Below are positions 1 through 7,833 of a DNA stretch of 56,347 nucleotides, piece by piece. The first letter of the stretch is position 1, and every line of letters starts with the position of its first letter. Both the position numbers and the translations under genes were made by a program. The DNA is from Rossellomorea aquimaris (lineage in GTDB: Bacteria > Bacillota > Bacilli > Bacillales > Bacillaceae_B). The notes under the pieces were generated by a model. It was not told the DNA's origin and did no database searches. It saw only the letters and a program-made list of their open reading frames with translations. Location: NCBI RefSeq assembly GCF_000935355.1, contig NZ_JXZC01000015.1, positions 1 through 56,347 of the forward strand, written 5' to 3'.

Positions 1-200
1 TACACAATTATATGGACTTAATCGATTATTGCCAAAAACGGCTGGATTTTTATGAAAAGCCGCTGGATTACCATTAAAATCGGCCGGATTTTAACGTAAA
101 ACGGCTGGATTATCGCGAATAACGGCCGGATTACCATTTAAGTCGGCCCTCAGCCCAGTATTTAGAGCCTAATACCAATAGATTTATCTACTTTTCTATT
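1..200. repeat. degenerate 21-bp tandem array upstream edge of glyA terminator
   Basis: Five units start exactly 21 bp apart, at 39, 60, 81, 102 and 123. Each begins cggYYggatt (one ccgctggatt) followed by an 11-bp AT-rich tail that varies; a sixth start (cggccc) falls at 144. The array has no credible reading frame or Shine-Dalgarno. The first 30 bases and the 150-200 stretch show nothing else recognisable. Similar 20-21 bp periodic arrays with different unit sequences occur at 8764-8900, 24639-24739 and 50542-50720. Confidence 0.75.
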
Positions 201-243
201 AAAAAACCTCTCCACCAGGGAGGTCCGTCCCTAATGAAGAGGT
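201..243 (-). terminator. glyA terminator
   Basis: On the minus strand a composite hairpin (outer acctct/agaggt, inner aggga/tccct) is followed by six T, 10 bp beyond the glyA stop. The loop carries a copy of the GGTCCGTCCCT motif. Confidence 0.7.
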
Positions 244-252
244 CATCATCTA

Positions 253-1494
253 TTATCTTTCTGGATATAATTCAAATTTGCTTGTCAGGTCGATGACGCG
301 TTTGCGTGCTTCTTCTAGTTTCGCTTCATCTTCATGGTTTTTAAGAGTCAATGCCATGATGGAAGCAATTTCGTCCATGTCTTCGAGCCCGAAGCCTCTT
401 GATGTAACAGCTGCCGTACCGATACGGACACCGCTTGTTACGAATGGGCTTTCTGGATCGAATGGAATCGTGTTTTTGTTTACTGTGATACCAATTTCAT
501 CAAGCACTTTTTCTGCGATTTTTCCAGTCAGTCCTAGTGAACGCAGGTCGATAAGTAATAGATGATTATCTGATCCACCTGATACAAGATTGATTCCTTC
601 TTTAACAAGACCTTCACCTAAACGGTTTGCATTGTCGATGATGTTCTTTGCATAGTCTTTGAAGGAATCCTGAAGCGCTTCACCGAAAGCAACAGCTTTA
701 GCTGAGATCACGTGCATAAGTGGCCCGCCTTGAATTCCAGGGAAAATAGACTTGTCTATCTTCTTAGCAAACTCTTCTTTACATAGAATCATTCCGCCAC
801 GAGGTCCACGTAACGTTTTGTGAGTCGTTGTTGTCACGAAGTCTGCATAAGGAACCGGGTTCTGATGAAGACCAGCTGCTACAAGACCGGCGATGTGAGC
901 CATATCCACCATTAAGTAGGCTCCCACTTCGTCTGCGATTTCACGGAATTTAGCGAAATCGATCGCTCTTGGATATGCACTTGCTCCAGCTACGATCAGC
1001 TTAGGCTTGTGCTCTAATGCTTTTTGTCTAACATCTTCATAATTGATAAGATGCTTTTCTTCATCCACACCATACTCTACGAAATTATATTGAACACCAC
1101 TGAAGTTGACTGCACTTCCGTGAGTCAGATGTCCACCATGAGATAAGTTCATTCCAAGAACCGTGTCACCTTGTTCGAGGATCGTGAAGTAGACTGCCAT
1201 ATTGGCTTGTGCTCCTGAGTGAGGCTGAACGTTTACATGCTCAGCTCCAAAAAGTTCCTTTGCACGATCGCGAGCTAAATTCTCAGCTACATCGACATGC
1301 TCACAGCCACCATAATAGCGACGACCTGGGTACCCCTCTGCATACTTGTTTGTCAGAACGGAGCCTTGTGCTTCCATAACCGCTTCACTGACAAAGTTTT
1401 CAGATGCAATTAACTCGATTTTCGTTCGTTGACGCTCTAATTCATCTTGAATCGCTGCATAAATTTCCGGATCTTGCTTGGCAATCTTACTCAT
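253..1494 (-). CDS. glyA: serine hydroxymethyltransferase GlyA
   Basis: PLP enzyme that interconverts serine and glycine while transferring one carbon to tetrahydrofolate; cytosolic source of glycine and 5,10-methylene-THF. The 413-residue length is normal for the family. The PLP lysine motif [11 protein letters not shown] places Lys226 at the expected position; the substrate region SENFVSEAV (31-39) and glycine-rich [10 protein letters not shown] (54-63) are intact. ATG is preceded by aaggggg at 7 nt. Transcribed alone, with its own terminator. B. subtilis glyA belongs to the PurR regulon; a one-mismatch PurBox lies upstream at 1815-1827, but a second box was not found. Confidence 0.97.
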   Translation of the reverse strand: MSKIAKQDPEIYAAIQDELERQRTKIELIASENFVSEAVMEAQGSVLTNKYAEGYPGRRYYGGCEHVDVAENLARDRAKELFGAEHVNVQPHSGAQANMAVYFTILEQGDTVLGMNLSHGGHLTHGSAVNFSGVQYNFVEYGVDEEKHLINYEDVRQKALEHKPKLIVAGASAYPRAIDFAKFREIADEVGAYLMVDMAHIAGLVAAGLHQNPVPYADFVTTTTHKTLRGPRGGMILCKEEFAKKIDKSIFPGIQGGPLMHVISAKAVAFGEALQDSFKDYAKNIIDNANRLGEGLVKEGINLVSGGSDNHLLLIDLRSLGLTGKIAEKVLDEIGITVNKNTIPFDPESPFVTSGVRIGTAAVTSRGFGLEDMDEIASIMALTLKNHEDEAKLEEARKRVIDLTSKFELYPER

Positions 1495-1591
1495 ACATAT
1501 CCCCCTTTAATTCATAGGCCCAACTGCTCTAGGTGCCTCATTGATTCATTCAATCTCATTCTAACACGATTCAGCAAAACGCGAAATAAAA

Positions 1592-1636
1592 ACCTCTAGT
1601 CAAAACGTAATGTTCGTGTTTAGAGGGACGGACCTC
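1592..1636 (-). terminator. possible terminator containing GGTCCGTCCCT motif
   Basis: On the minus strand cctcta and tagagg can pair around a ~22-nt loop and are followed by TTTTTAT. The upstream arm is part of an AGGGACGGACCT copy at 1624-1635. It is ~280 bp beyond the ywlG stop, so its client gene is unclear. Confidence 0.35.
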
Positions 1637-1814
1637 ATGTGATATGGTTCACAAGTAGACCGATCTATTACATGCCTGCTCCCCCACGAGTAGCATTATG
1701 CCTATATTTGTCGAATGATTGTGAAATTTTCATGATCGTTAGTGATATCACTGCCATGGTTGAAAATCTCCCATTTCACCCATTTATCATAATCATAATC
1801 CCCTAATTCCCTTT

Positions 1815-1827
1815 ATAGTTCGGGATT
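1815..1827 (-). promoter_or_regulatory. candidate PurR box upstream of glyA
   Basis: Minus strand reads AATCCCGAACTAT, 12 of 13 to the PurBox AWWWCCGAACWWT. PurR operators normally have two boxes about 16 bp apart; the second is not visible, so this is tentative. Confidence 0.35.
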
Positions 1828-1867
1828 CAAAATAGGTTTAAGGTCTAATACCAGAGACACTACAATA

Positions 1868-1901
1868 AAGGTCCGTCCCTCGACGATGAGAAACGGACCT
1901 T
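1868..1901 (-). terminator. ywlG terminator-like hairpin
   Basis: aaggtccgt and acggacctt form a perfect 9-bp stem 11 bp beyond the ywlG stop. On the minus strand it is followed by tattgt, a weak T tract. One arm is a GGTCCGTCCCT repeat copy. Confidence 0.5.
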
Positions 1902-1911
1902 CAAGTGTGTA

Positions 1912-2454
1912 TTATTCGTATACGGCTCTGACTCCGCCGATGAGTTTGGGTCTGGTTTTGGCGAGTGTGACGTGGGCTTCGCCGAGGCTTTTCTGTGATA
2001 CCCGGATGGGGACGGCCACGTGTTTCAGGTGCATGCCGATAAAGGTATCCCCAATGTCGATGCCGGCGTCGCCTTTTATATGCTCTACCATGACGGGATC
2101 TTCAAAGGAGTGATACGCTTTGGTCGCCATCGCTCCGCCTGCTTTTCGCACAGGAATGACCGTTACCTCATCCAAGCCTCTACTTTCTGCAGCGTCTCTC
2201 TCCAAAACGAGTGCCCGATTCAGGTGCTCGCAGCATTGAAAAGCGAGTGAAACACCAATGGAATCAGCCCAACCCTTCAGCTCTTCAAAAATCATTTCCG
2301 CTACTTCTATGGTTCCTGATGTGCCGATCCTCTCCCCCATCACTTCTGATGTGGAGCAGCCTACAACAAACACTTGTCCTTTTTTCATCGGAACCTGTTC
2401 GCTGAAATCTCGGAGGATCGTTTGCAGTTCTTCTTTTAATTGAGCGATTTCCAT
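1912..2454 (-). CDS. ywlG: DUF436/TIGR01440 family protein YwlG
   Basis: 180-residue soluble protein of the YwlG family, conserved beside rpiB and glyA in Bacilli; no experimentally settled function is known to me. Visible features are a hydrophobic strand followed by [12 protein letters not shown] (about 29-40), and a central Cys-Cys pair in [11 protein letters not shown] (about 73-83). No signal peptide or membrane segment. ATG follows gggag at about 8 nt, 12 bp after the rpiB stop, so it is probably co-transcribed with rpiB. Confidence 0.85.
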   Translation of the reverse strand: MEIAQLKEELQTILRDFSEQVPMKKGQVFVVGCSTSEVMGERIGTSGTIEVAEMIFEELKGWADSIGVSLAFQCCEHLNRALVLERDAAESRGLDEVTVIPVRKAGGAMATKAYHSFEDPVMVEHIKGDAGIDIGDTFIGMHLKHVAVPIRVSQKSLGEAHVTLAKTRPKLIGGVRAVYE

Positions 2455-2466
2455 GAAATCAACTCC

Positions 2467-2910
2467 CTACTGTTTGTCTTCGTATGCCGTGATTTTCCCA
2501 ATACGATTGGCATGGCGGCCACCCTCGAATTCCGCACCGAGCCATGTTTTGGCGATTTCACGCGCAAGACCCGGACCAATGACGCGTTCACCCATGGCCA
2601 GCATATTGCTGTCATTGTGCTCGCGGGTCGCTTTTGCACTGAATACATCATGTACAAGAGCACAGCGGATCCCCTTGACCTTATTAGCTGAAATGCTCAT
2701 ACCAATTCCTGTACCACAAATCAGAATGCCGCGATCGAACTCACCACTCGCCACTTTTTCTGCAACAGGAACGGCATAGTCCGGATAGTCAACGGACGTT
2801 CCACACTCACAGCCGAAATCCTCATATTCAAGGCCCAGCTCTTCTAATAATGATTTGATTTCTTCGCGGATATTTACCCCGCCGTGATCGGATGCAATTG
2901 CAATTTTCAT
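2467..2910 (-). CDS. rpiB: ribose-5-phosphate isomerase B / RpiB-LacA family
   Basis: Interconverts ribose 5-phosphate and ribulose 5-phosphate in the pentose phosphate pathway. The N-terminal MKIAIASDHGG is the family hallmark and fixes the start at 2910 (147 residues); an upstream in-frame ATG would add six residues that the family lacks. The catalytic region ICGTGIGMSISANK, with the conserved Cys, and the HNDSNMLAMGERV phosphate region are intact. It lies upstream of ywlG in one short transcription unit. Substrate could be another pentose phosphate, since the B-type family also contains LacA/allose isomerases. Confidence 0.9.
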   Translation of the reverse strand: MKIAIASDHGGVNIREEIKSLLEELGLEYEDFGCECGTSVDYPDYAVPVAEKVASGEFDRGILICGTGIGMSISANKVKGIRCALVHDVFSAKATREHNDSNMLAMGERVIGPGLAREIAKTWLGAEFEGGRHANRIGKITAYEDKQ

Positions 2911-3025
2911 CGTAATCCCACTCCCCATATGACTAGACTTTGTTAGGTTTTATTTTGCCACATACTCTTCATTATATAAAGTTTTTGAGATCATTTTTAA
3001 AAGAAGGAGCCGAAAGTCACTCCTC

Positions 3026-3060
3026 AAAAAAAACGAACATGAGGTCCGTCCCTCATGTCC
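3026..3060 (-). terminator. terminator of the chemoreceptor gene
   Basis: Minus strand: gacatgagg/cctcatgtt stem with loop gacgga, followed by eight T, 8 bp after the stop. The stem is made from a GGTCCGTCCCT copy flanked by its own inverted extension. Confidence 0.8.
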
Positions 3061-3067
3061 GTCTATC

Positions 3068-4357
3068 TTACAAATGAAACCGAGTAATCGTACTCTTCAG
3101 TGATTCCGCTTGTTCTTTGAGGTTCAATGCCAATTCCTGTACGTCACTCATTACAACCGCTTGTTCTCTAGTAGATTCCGACACTTCCTCCGCCCCCGCG
3201 GAGGTTTCTTCTGCAATGGCCGCTACCTCCTGGGATTGCTGGGAAGTCAGTTGGATGCTTTCCATCTGTTGATCTACAAGGATTGAAATGTTCTGAACGG
3301 CTTCTGCCACTTCATGGATCGTCTTCGTCATCGTTTCGATTATTTCATTTGTCTGTGTTCCTTTTTTCGCTTCAGAATTTGCAGAGTCAACTTGAGCAGT
3401 GATCTGTCCGACGACATTTCCAACCTCAGCCTGAATGTTCTTGATGAGTTCGGAAATGCCTTGGACTGCCCTGCCGCTTTCGTCTGCCAGTTTTCGGACT
3501 TCCTCGGCAACCACGGCAAATCCTTTACCGTGCTCTCCTGCCCGTGCCGCTTCAATGGAGGCATTCAAGGCGAGAAGATTGGTTTGGTTTGCAATATCCC
3601 CGACCAACTGAATGATCTTCTCCACCTTTTTCGCATTGTCTTCCAATCGGTGCACGGCGTCCAATGAATCTTCATTACCTTTTGCAAGCCGGTTGATACC
3701 TTCTACCAGGGAATGAATTACCTCCTTGCTCCCTTGAAGCTCCGTCACCATATTCTTGGACAATTGCTCAGATGATTTGGAGTGATTCTGTACTTCCTGT
3801 GCGATTCGAATCACGTCCTCAACAGATTCAGCCGTCGTTTGAATGGCCAAGGCCGAGCTCTCGGCACCCGCTGAAATTTCGCTGATCGTTTTGGAAATGG
3901 AATCCGCTTGAGTAGAAGCTGCTTTCGATGCTCTCGACAGCTCAATCACATTCGAATTTGTTTTAGTGAAATTCTCGTCAATACTCGATACCATGTCCCG
4001 GAGATTATGGAGCATGCGATTGAAGGCCAATGCGAGTGATCGGATTTCATCATCCGACTTCGGCACCACGACTTCCACTGCAATGTCCCCTTGTGCTGCT
4101 TTCAACGCCGCCTGCTCCAAACGCTGAAGTGGTTTGACGATGAATCCCGCTGCAAAAAAGGCAAGCACACCTGACCAGAAAACACCCATCCCCAGTGTCA
4201 TGCTCGTAAATAAAAGCTCGTTCATATCAGGTGCAAAAATAGGTTTGATAAAATAAATAAAAAGTGCACTCGTTGAATACGTCACCACTGCAAGAAGCGT
4301 GATAAAGAAGACTAATTTCTTTCTAAGACCCGATTTATAGCTTCTCTCTTTCCCCAT
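3068..4357 (-). CDS. methyl-accepting chemotaxis-type receptor lacking an extracellular sensor
   Basis: 429 residues: two membrane segments (about 15-37 and 49-73) separated by only about 11 residues, a HAMP region (about 74-125) and a cytoplasmic MCP signalling hairpin with the invariant tip [20 protein letters not shown] and [18 protein letters not shown]. There is no room for a Cache, 4HB or other external ligand domain, so any signal must come from the membrane, the HAMP or a partner protein. It would act on CheW/CheA at the inner membrane. It sits between rpiB and ywlE, not found there in B. subtilis as I recall, and is 24 bp downstream of ywlE; ggagagaaaaagg precedes ATG. Confidence 0.88.
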   Translation of the reverse strand: MGKERSYKSGLRKKLVFFITLLAVVTYSTSALFIYFIKPIFAPDMNELLFTSMTLGMGVFWSGVLAFFAAGFIVKPLQRLEQAALKAAQGDIAVEVVVPKSDDEIRSLALAFNRMLHNLRDMVSSIDENFTKTNSNVIELSRASKAASTQADSISKTISEISAGAESSALAIQTTAESVEDVIRIAQEVQNHSKSSEQLSKNMVTELQGSKEVIHSLVEGINRLAKGNEDSLDAVHRLEDNAKKVEKIIQLVGDIANQTNLLALNASIEAARAGEHGKGFAVVAEEVRKLADESGRAVQGISELIKNIQAEVGNVVGQITAQVDSANSEAKKGTQTNEIIETMTKTIHEVAEAVQNISILVDQQMESIQLTSQQSQEVAAIAEETSAGAEEVSESTREQAVVMSDVQELALNLKEQAESLKSTITRFHL

Positions 4358-4381
4358 CCTTTTTCTCTCCCTGTCTCGACC

Positions 4382-4819
4382 TTAATCCAGCTTTTTGATT
4401 AACTCCCCAATCAGTGAATCCAACTCTCTGTATGTATGTCTATAGATGTCCACACTTCCCCCATACGGATCCGATACGTCCAAATCAGCAGGATTTTCAA
4501 GGACAAACTCCTTTAATGTGAAAATTTTGTCCGCCACATGTGGATACTGATCCACTATCGCCCGCTTATGATTCGATGTCATTGTAAAAATATAGGAAGC
4601 CCAGTCCAGGTTCTCCCTCGAGAGCGAACTCGATTGGTGTCTATGTATTATATCGTTCTCTTTCAGCACTTCTTTAGTCTGAAATGAAGCATCACTTCCG
4701 TCCATGGCAAAAACCCCTGCAGACTTCACATCAAACTTCTCCACACCCTTATGCTTCAAAACCGCCTCCGCCATAGGACTTCGGCATGTATTTCCCGTAC
4801 AAACAAATAAAATATTCAT
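4382..4819 (-). CDS. ywlE: protein-arginine-phosphatase YwlE
   Basis: Low-molecular-weight phosphatase fold. MNILFVCTGNTCRSP gives the P-loop Cys7-Arg13 and Thr11, the residue reported to confer phospho-arginine specificity in YwlE; the general-acid Asp lies in DVSDPYGGS. It would reverse McsB arginine phosphorylation in protein quality control and stress regulation. 145 residues; start at 4819 has aaggagg 8 nt upstream, whereas the longer ATG at 4876 adds an unrelated leader. It follows mntP at a distance and precedes the chemoreceptor gene. Confidence 0.92.
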   Translation of the reverse strand: MNILFVCTGNTCRSPMAEAVLKHKGVEKFDVKSAGVFAMDGSDASFQTKEVLKENDIIHRHQSSSLSRENLDWASYIFTMTSNHKRAIVDQYPHVADKIFTLKEFVLENPADLDVSDPYGGSVDIYRHTYRELDSLIGELIKKLD

Positions 4820-4889
4820 CACGTCATCCTCCTTACAGCCTATTATAAAATATTTTCCAATCTCCCCATAGCCCATTCACAATATATAC

Positions 4890-5017
4890 AAAAGAAATGC
4901 GCAGGGGGCTTGCCCTGGGGCGACAAGCATAAGACGAGTCGGCCGGAAAGGCGCTCTTTGCCTTTTTGGTCGGCTTGACTTATGACCTCGAGCCCCAAGC
5001 CCCCGGAGCTGGACAAA
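4890..5017 (+). repeat. TAGAAAAGCG-family hairpin element, full copy
   Basis: About 128 bp with nested inverted repeats: gggggcttg...caagccccc outside, cataag...cttatg in the middle and aaaggc...gcctttt at the tip; ends ggagctggaca. Same family as 50241-50520, 15987-16107 and 52540-52563. Short reading frames in it are repeat artefacts. Confidence 0.8.
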
Positions 5018-5063
5018 TAGAAAAGCGAAGGGGGCTTGCTCAGGCACGACAAGCATAAGATAA
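5018..5063 (+). repeat. TAGAAAAGCG-family element, 5' half
   Basis: Starts tagaaaagcg directly after the preceding copy and matches its first ~45 bp (ggcttgctc..cgacaagcataaga), then diverges. This is a tandem, truncated copy. Confidence 0.75.
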
Positions 5064-5084
5064 ACCACAAAAAAAGCCCACCCA

Positions 5085-5099
5085 AGAGGGACGGACCTT
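5085..5099. repeat. AGAGGGACGGACCTT motif copy
   Basis: Single copy of the AGGGACGGACC motif 38 bp beyond the mntP stop (mntP is minus strand). With no partner arm nearby it does not make a strong hairpin. Confidence 0.6.
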
Positions 5100-5136
5100 C
5101 GTCTATAAAACTCCCAATCTACCATCACCAGCTTTA

Positions 5137-5691
5137 TTACAACGGCAGCAAAAGCTTAATCCCAAACGCAAACAAAATGCTTCCACCCAGAGCCTCACTA
5201 TATGTACCGAGTACCCCCTGGAATTTCCGCCCTATCAATAAACCGGCCCATGTCAAAACCGTCGCCGCTATTCCGAAACAGAAAAGGGCGACCGCGGTTC
5301 TCGCACCGAAAATCCCCAGGGTCAGTCCAACGGAAAAGCTGTCCAAGCTTACACTCAAGGCAAAGAGCACCAATCCAAACCCCACTGGAGAAATGAGTGT
5401 CGATTCCTCTTCCTTGAAGCTTGACATGAACATTTGAATTCCCAATACAATCAAAAGCAGCCCGCCTGCGTACCCTGCAAATGCACCGAACGTTTCTGAT
5501 AAAAACTTCCCCGTCATCATCCCGAAGAGGGGCATCCACACATGAAAGATCCCGACGACCAATCCTATATATAAGATTTGCTTTAGTCTCAGCTGAAACA
5601 TACCCATCCCGATCCCGATCGAAAAGGCATCCATCCCAAGGGCAAATGCCATTAACATCAGCGTAATCAATTCTCCAATAATCGTTGTCAT
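5137..5691 (-). CDS. mntP: manganese efflux pump MntP
   Basis: Six-helix inner-membrane Mn(II) exporter (formerly DUF204/YwlD). Two internal pseudo-repeats each carry the acidic membrane motif: [15 protein letters not shown] near the N-terminus and [17 protein letters not shown] about residue 110. 184 residues from the ATG at 5691, which has ggaggggg 10 nt upstream; the upstream ATG at 5715 would precede that site. I looked for a yybP-ykoY Mn riboswitch in the leader and did not see one. It stands between ywlC and ywlE as in B. subtilis. Confidence 0.92.
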   Translation of the reverse strand: MTTIIGELITLMLMAFALGMDAFSIGIGMGMFQLRLKQILYIGLVVGIFHVWMPLFGMMTGKFLSETFGAFAGYAGGLLLIVLGIQMFMSSFKEEESTLISPVGFGLVLFALSVSLDSFSVGLTLGIFGARTAVALFCFGIAATVLTWAGLLIGRKFQGVLGTYSEALGGSILFAFGIKLLLPL

Positions 5692-5821
5692 CTTTGTTTT
5701 TCCCCCTCCGGACATGCCTACAGAACAAATTTATGCACGTCCAAGGGAAAATAGAATGAGAAATGGACAGGAGTCTGGGTATTATTGTAAAACATTACTA
5801 CTACAGTGAATATCGGCGCTA

Positions 5822-5858
5822 CAAAAAACCCCTTTGGTCCCATCAAACCATAGGGTCA
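5822..5858 (-). terminator. ywlC terminator
   Basis: Minus strand: CCCTATGGTT pairs with GACCAAAGGG (one mismatch, one G-U) and is followed by six T, 6 bp after the ywlC stop. Confidence 0.75.
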
Positions 5859-5863
5859 AAACA

Positions 5864-6904
5864 TCATCCTTTAACCACCCGATACCCGGCGGCTTTCTGA
5901 AGTCGGTTCATAATCGCCAGTCCTACTCCTTCTTCGGGAAACATTTCGGCAAAAATGATATCTACATCGCTTTTATTAAAAGCACGGAGCGTATCGTAGA
6001 GACTCCGAGCGACTGTTGTCAGGTCCTCTCTTCGTCCAACCGAGAGAATGACATCTGCCTCGAAGTCATCCATGAATTCTTCCGTTGTCAACACACCCAC
6101 TTTGAGACCTTCTGCTTTTTTGTTATCTACCAATTTCTGAAGGTCCTCCCTCGTACCATCCACTAAATACACAGGAGCATCAGGGGCGTAGTGTGTATAT
6201 TTCATGCCAGGGGATTTTGGAGCCCCCTTTCCTTCTTTTAAAGAAGGGTCCACTTCCACTAAACCGACCACTTCTTCCAGCTGTTCGATCGTGACTCCTC
6301 CGGGACGTAAAACAATCGGGCTTGTTCCGGTGCAATCCACTACAGTTGATTCCACACCTATTCCCGTTTCGCCTCCGTCGACCACTCCTGCAATTAGATC
6401 CTCCAGATCATCGATGACATGCTGAGCCGTTGTCGGACTTGGTTTTCCCGAGCGGTTTGCACTTGGGGCCGCAATCGGGAGTCCCGATGCTTCAATGATG
6501 GCCAGGGCTACCGGGTGATCAGGCATCCGGATCCCCACGCTCGGTAATCCCGCTGTTACCTTTTCAGAAAGTACGTTTTCCTTATTTTTAAAAATTATCG
6601 TCAATGGACCCGGCCAAAAAGCATCGATGAGGTTCGCTGCATCACCAGAAACATCCTCCACCAGTTCTTCCAGCTGATCTATATTTGATATGTGGACAAT
6701 CAGTGGATTATCCGATGGTCTTCCCTTCGCTTTGAAGATTTTCCCCACAGCGGTATCCGATTTCGCATTGGCCCCCAGACCATAAACCGTCTCTGTCGGG
6801 AACGCAATCACCTCATTTTGTTGAAGAATCTTCGCTGCATCCACAATATGTGGATAACTTTCACTGTTATCCACATCTCTTTCCACAATCCAATGTTTCA
6901 TCAT
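5864..6904 (-). CDS. ywlC: L-threonylcarbamoyladenylate synthase (TsaC/Sua5 type) YwlC
   Basis: Makes threonylcarbamoyl-AMP from threonine, bicarbonate and ATP for the universal t6A37 tRNA modification. Two-domain Sua5 architecture: YrdC domain with PTETVYGLGANA, KGRPSDNPLIVH and SANRSGKPSPT, then linker SPGMKYTHYAPD and C-terminal Sua5 domain ending GLAIMNRLQKAA. Start at 6904 gives 346 residues, the B. subtilis length, with ggtgg 9 nt upstream; earlier in-frame starts add a leader not seen in the family. Its first codons contain two perfect DnaA boxes belonging to the cluster at 6849-7339. Confidence 0.93.
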   Translation of the reverse strand: MMKHWIVERDVDNSESYPHIVDAAKILQQNEVIAFPTETVYGLGANAKSDTAVGKIFKAKGRPSDNPLIVHISNIDQLEELVEDVSGDAANLIDAFWPGPLTIIFKNKENVLSEKVTAGLPSVGIRMPDHPVALAIIEASGLPIAAPSANRSGKPSPTTAQHVIDDLEDLIAGVVDGGETGIGVESTVVDCTGTSPIVLRPGGVTIEQLEEVVGLVEVDPSLKEGKGAPKSPGMKYTHYAPDAPVYLVDGTREDLQKLVDNKKAEGLKVGVLTTEEFMDDFEADVILSVGRREDLTTVARSLYDTLRAFNKSDVDIIFAEMFPEEGVGLAIMNRLQKAAGYRVVKG

Positions 6905-7339
6905 TTCCGTCATCCACCTTTTTATTTCAACAATCAAACTCTGTATATAAATACTGAATTAACAAGCGTTCAACTATCGTACTCTTTTGAAAGTATAAAA
7001 GAAATCCCACAAATTCTCAAGTCTTGTCCACAAAACGTGAATAAAACTCAACAGACTGTGGATAAACCTGTGGATGGTGTGAATAATTCTGAAAAAAGAG
7101 ATATTTACGTTAGCGAATGGCACTTCACGTATTTTGTCGAATTATACACATAAAAAAACTGAATCATTTTTCTATAAAAATGATTCAGTCTACAAGCAGA
7201 CTACTATCGAACAATAATATCTTTTAGTGGAAATTTGTCGAAACCTCTCATTTCACCCTAAAGTTCCAGCTTCATCGTAATGCAGTTATCCACTGTGGAT
7301 AACTTTTTGGCGTGAACGAAATTCTTCAGTTCATCCACA
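6849..7339. promoter_or_regulatory. DnaA-box cluster at ywlC/ywlB
   Basis: Four perfect TTATCCACA boxes, counting both strands, at 6849-6857, 6867-6875, 7057-7065 and 7294-7302. Single-mismatch boxes lie at 7024-7032, 7286-7294 and 7331-7339. The box pair 7286-7302 forms a continuous palindrome TTATCCACTGTGGATAA. The cluster spans the 353-bp intergenic region (6905-7257), which has no gene, and reaches into both flanking coding regions. From memory, B. subtilis has a mapped DnaA-box cluster at ywlC that helps restrain initiation. Confidence 0.8.
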
Positions 7340-7701
7340 AAAGGCTCTTTTTCCTGTTGAAAACCTAACAAATCAAAGAAATTCAGCGATGCTTTTCGAT
7401 TAGAGATTAAGTAAAGGCTCGTAAGTTCTTTTTCTTTCGCCAATTTTAAAATCTCTTGAAAAAGAGCAAATAATTCTTCACTTTCAAAAGAAGAAGTCAC
7501 AACGAGTGAGCGCAGAAGGCCTATTTTCTCCTGAACTTCAATCCCAAGCGTCCCGATTAACTGCTTCTCTGAGTCTTCCACTACTAAAAAACAATCAACA
7601 CTATTTTTAATGCCTTCTGTACTTAAACCCGCTTTCATTAAGAAGGCTACAACTTCATGGATATCTTCCTGTGTTGCCTGGCGAATCACTTTTAACATCA
7701 T
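7258..7701 (-). CDS. ywlB: GNAT-type acetyltransferase YwlB
   Basis: 147-residue protein with a GNAT-like layout: IRQATQEDIHEVVAF at the N-terminus, LLRSLVVTSSFESEELFALF where the acetyl-CoA loop should be, and NRKASLNFFDLLGFQQE at the C-terminal strand-helix. The usual Q/RxxGxG/A pyrophosphate loop is not recognisable, so the acetyl-CoA site is degenerate; the substrate is unknown. ATGATG follows ggaggaagaa, so either ATG could be used. It lies between ywlC and spoIIR, as in B. subtilis. Two DnaA-box palindrome halves lie in its 3' coding end. Confidence 0.75.
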   Translation of the reverse strand: MMLKVIRQATQEDIHEVVAFLMKAGLSTEGIKNSVDCFLVVEDSEKQLIGTLGIEVQEKIGLLRSLVVTSSFESEELFALFQEILKLAKEKELTSLYLISNRKASLNFFDLLGFQQEKEPFVDELKNFVHAKKLSTVDNCITMKLEL

Positions 7702-7797
7702 TTCTTCCTCCCTTTTCTATCATCCCCTAGTGTAAATGTATGAGGAGAAAGAGAGAATAGAACAAGTTGTTGGGAAAAGTAATAGAAAGATAGACAT

Positions 7798-7828
7798 AAA
7801 AAAGCTCCATCTCTGGGGGATGAAGCTC
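7798..7828 (-). terminator. spoIIR terminator
   Basis: Minus strand: agcttcatc/gatggagct 9-bp stem followed by six T, 6 bp after the spoIIR stop. Confidence 0.85.
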
Positions 7829-7833
7829 TCGTT

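Larger units (their letters stand above)
1495..1911. other. 417-bp intergenic region between glyA and ywlG
   Basis: No gene or riboswitch recognised. It holds two GGTCCGTCCCT-family hairpins (around 1590-1636 and 1868-1901) and one possible PurBox. The remainder is AT-rich without a clear ORF or ribosome-binding site. Confidence 0.6.

Noticed and set aside
1705..1711. Further TGTCGAA (Spo0A box) matches at 1705, near 7133 and 7227, and near 54590
   Set aside because: A 7-mer on two strands is expected about seven times in this window; no sporulation gene context except the copy beside spo0F.
4843..5128. Open frames of 80-83 codons encoding SSRPKRQRAPFR-type proteins; similar frames at 50067-50657 and 15838-16032
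   Set aside because: They lie entirely inside the TAGAAAAGCG/outer hairpin repeats, recur in every copy in several frames and have no ribosome-binding site.
5692..5821. Possible yybP-ykoY manganese riboswitch upstream of mntP
   Set aside because: None of the conserved core segments are present; only ordinary AT-rich leader sequence was seen.
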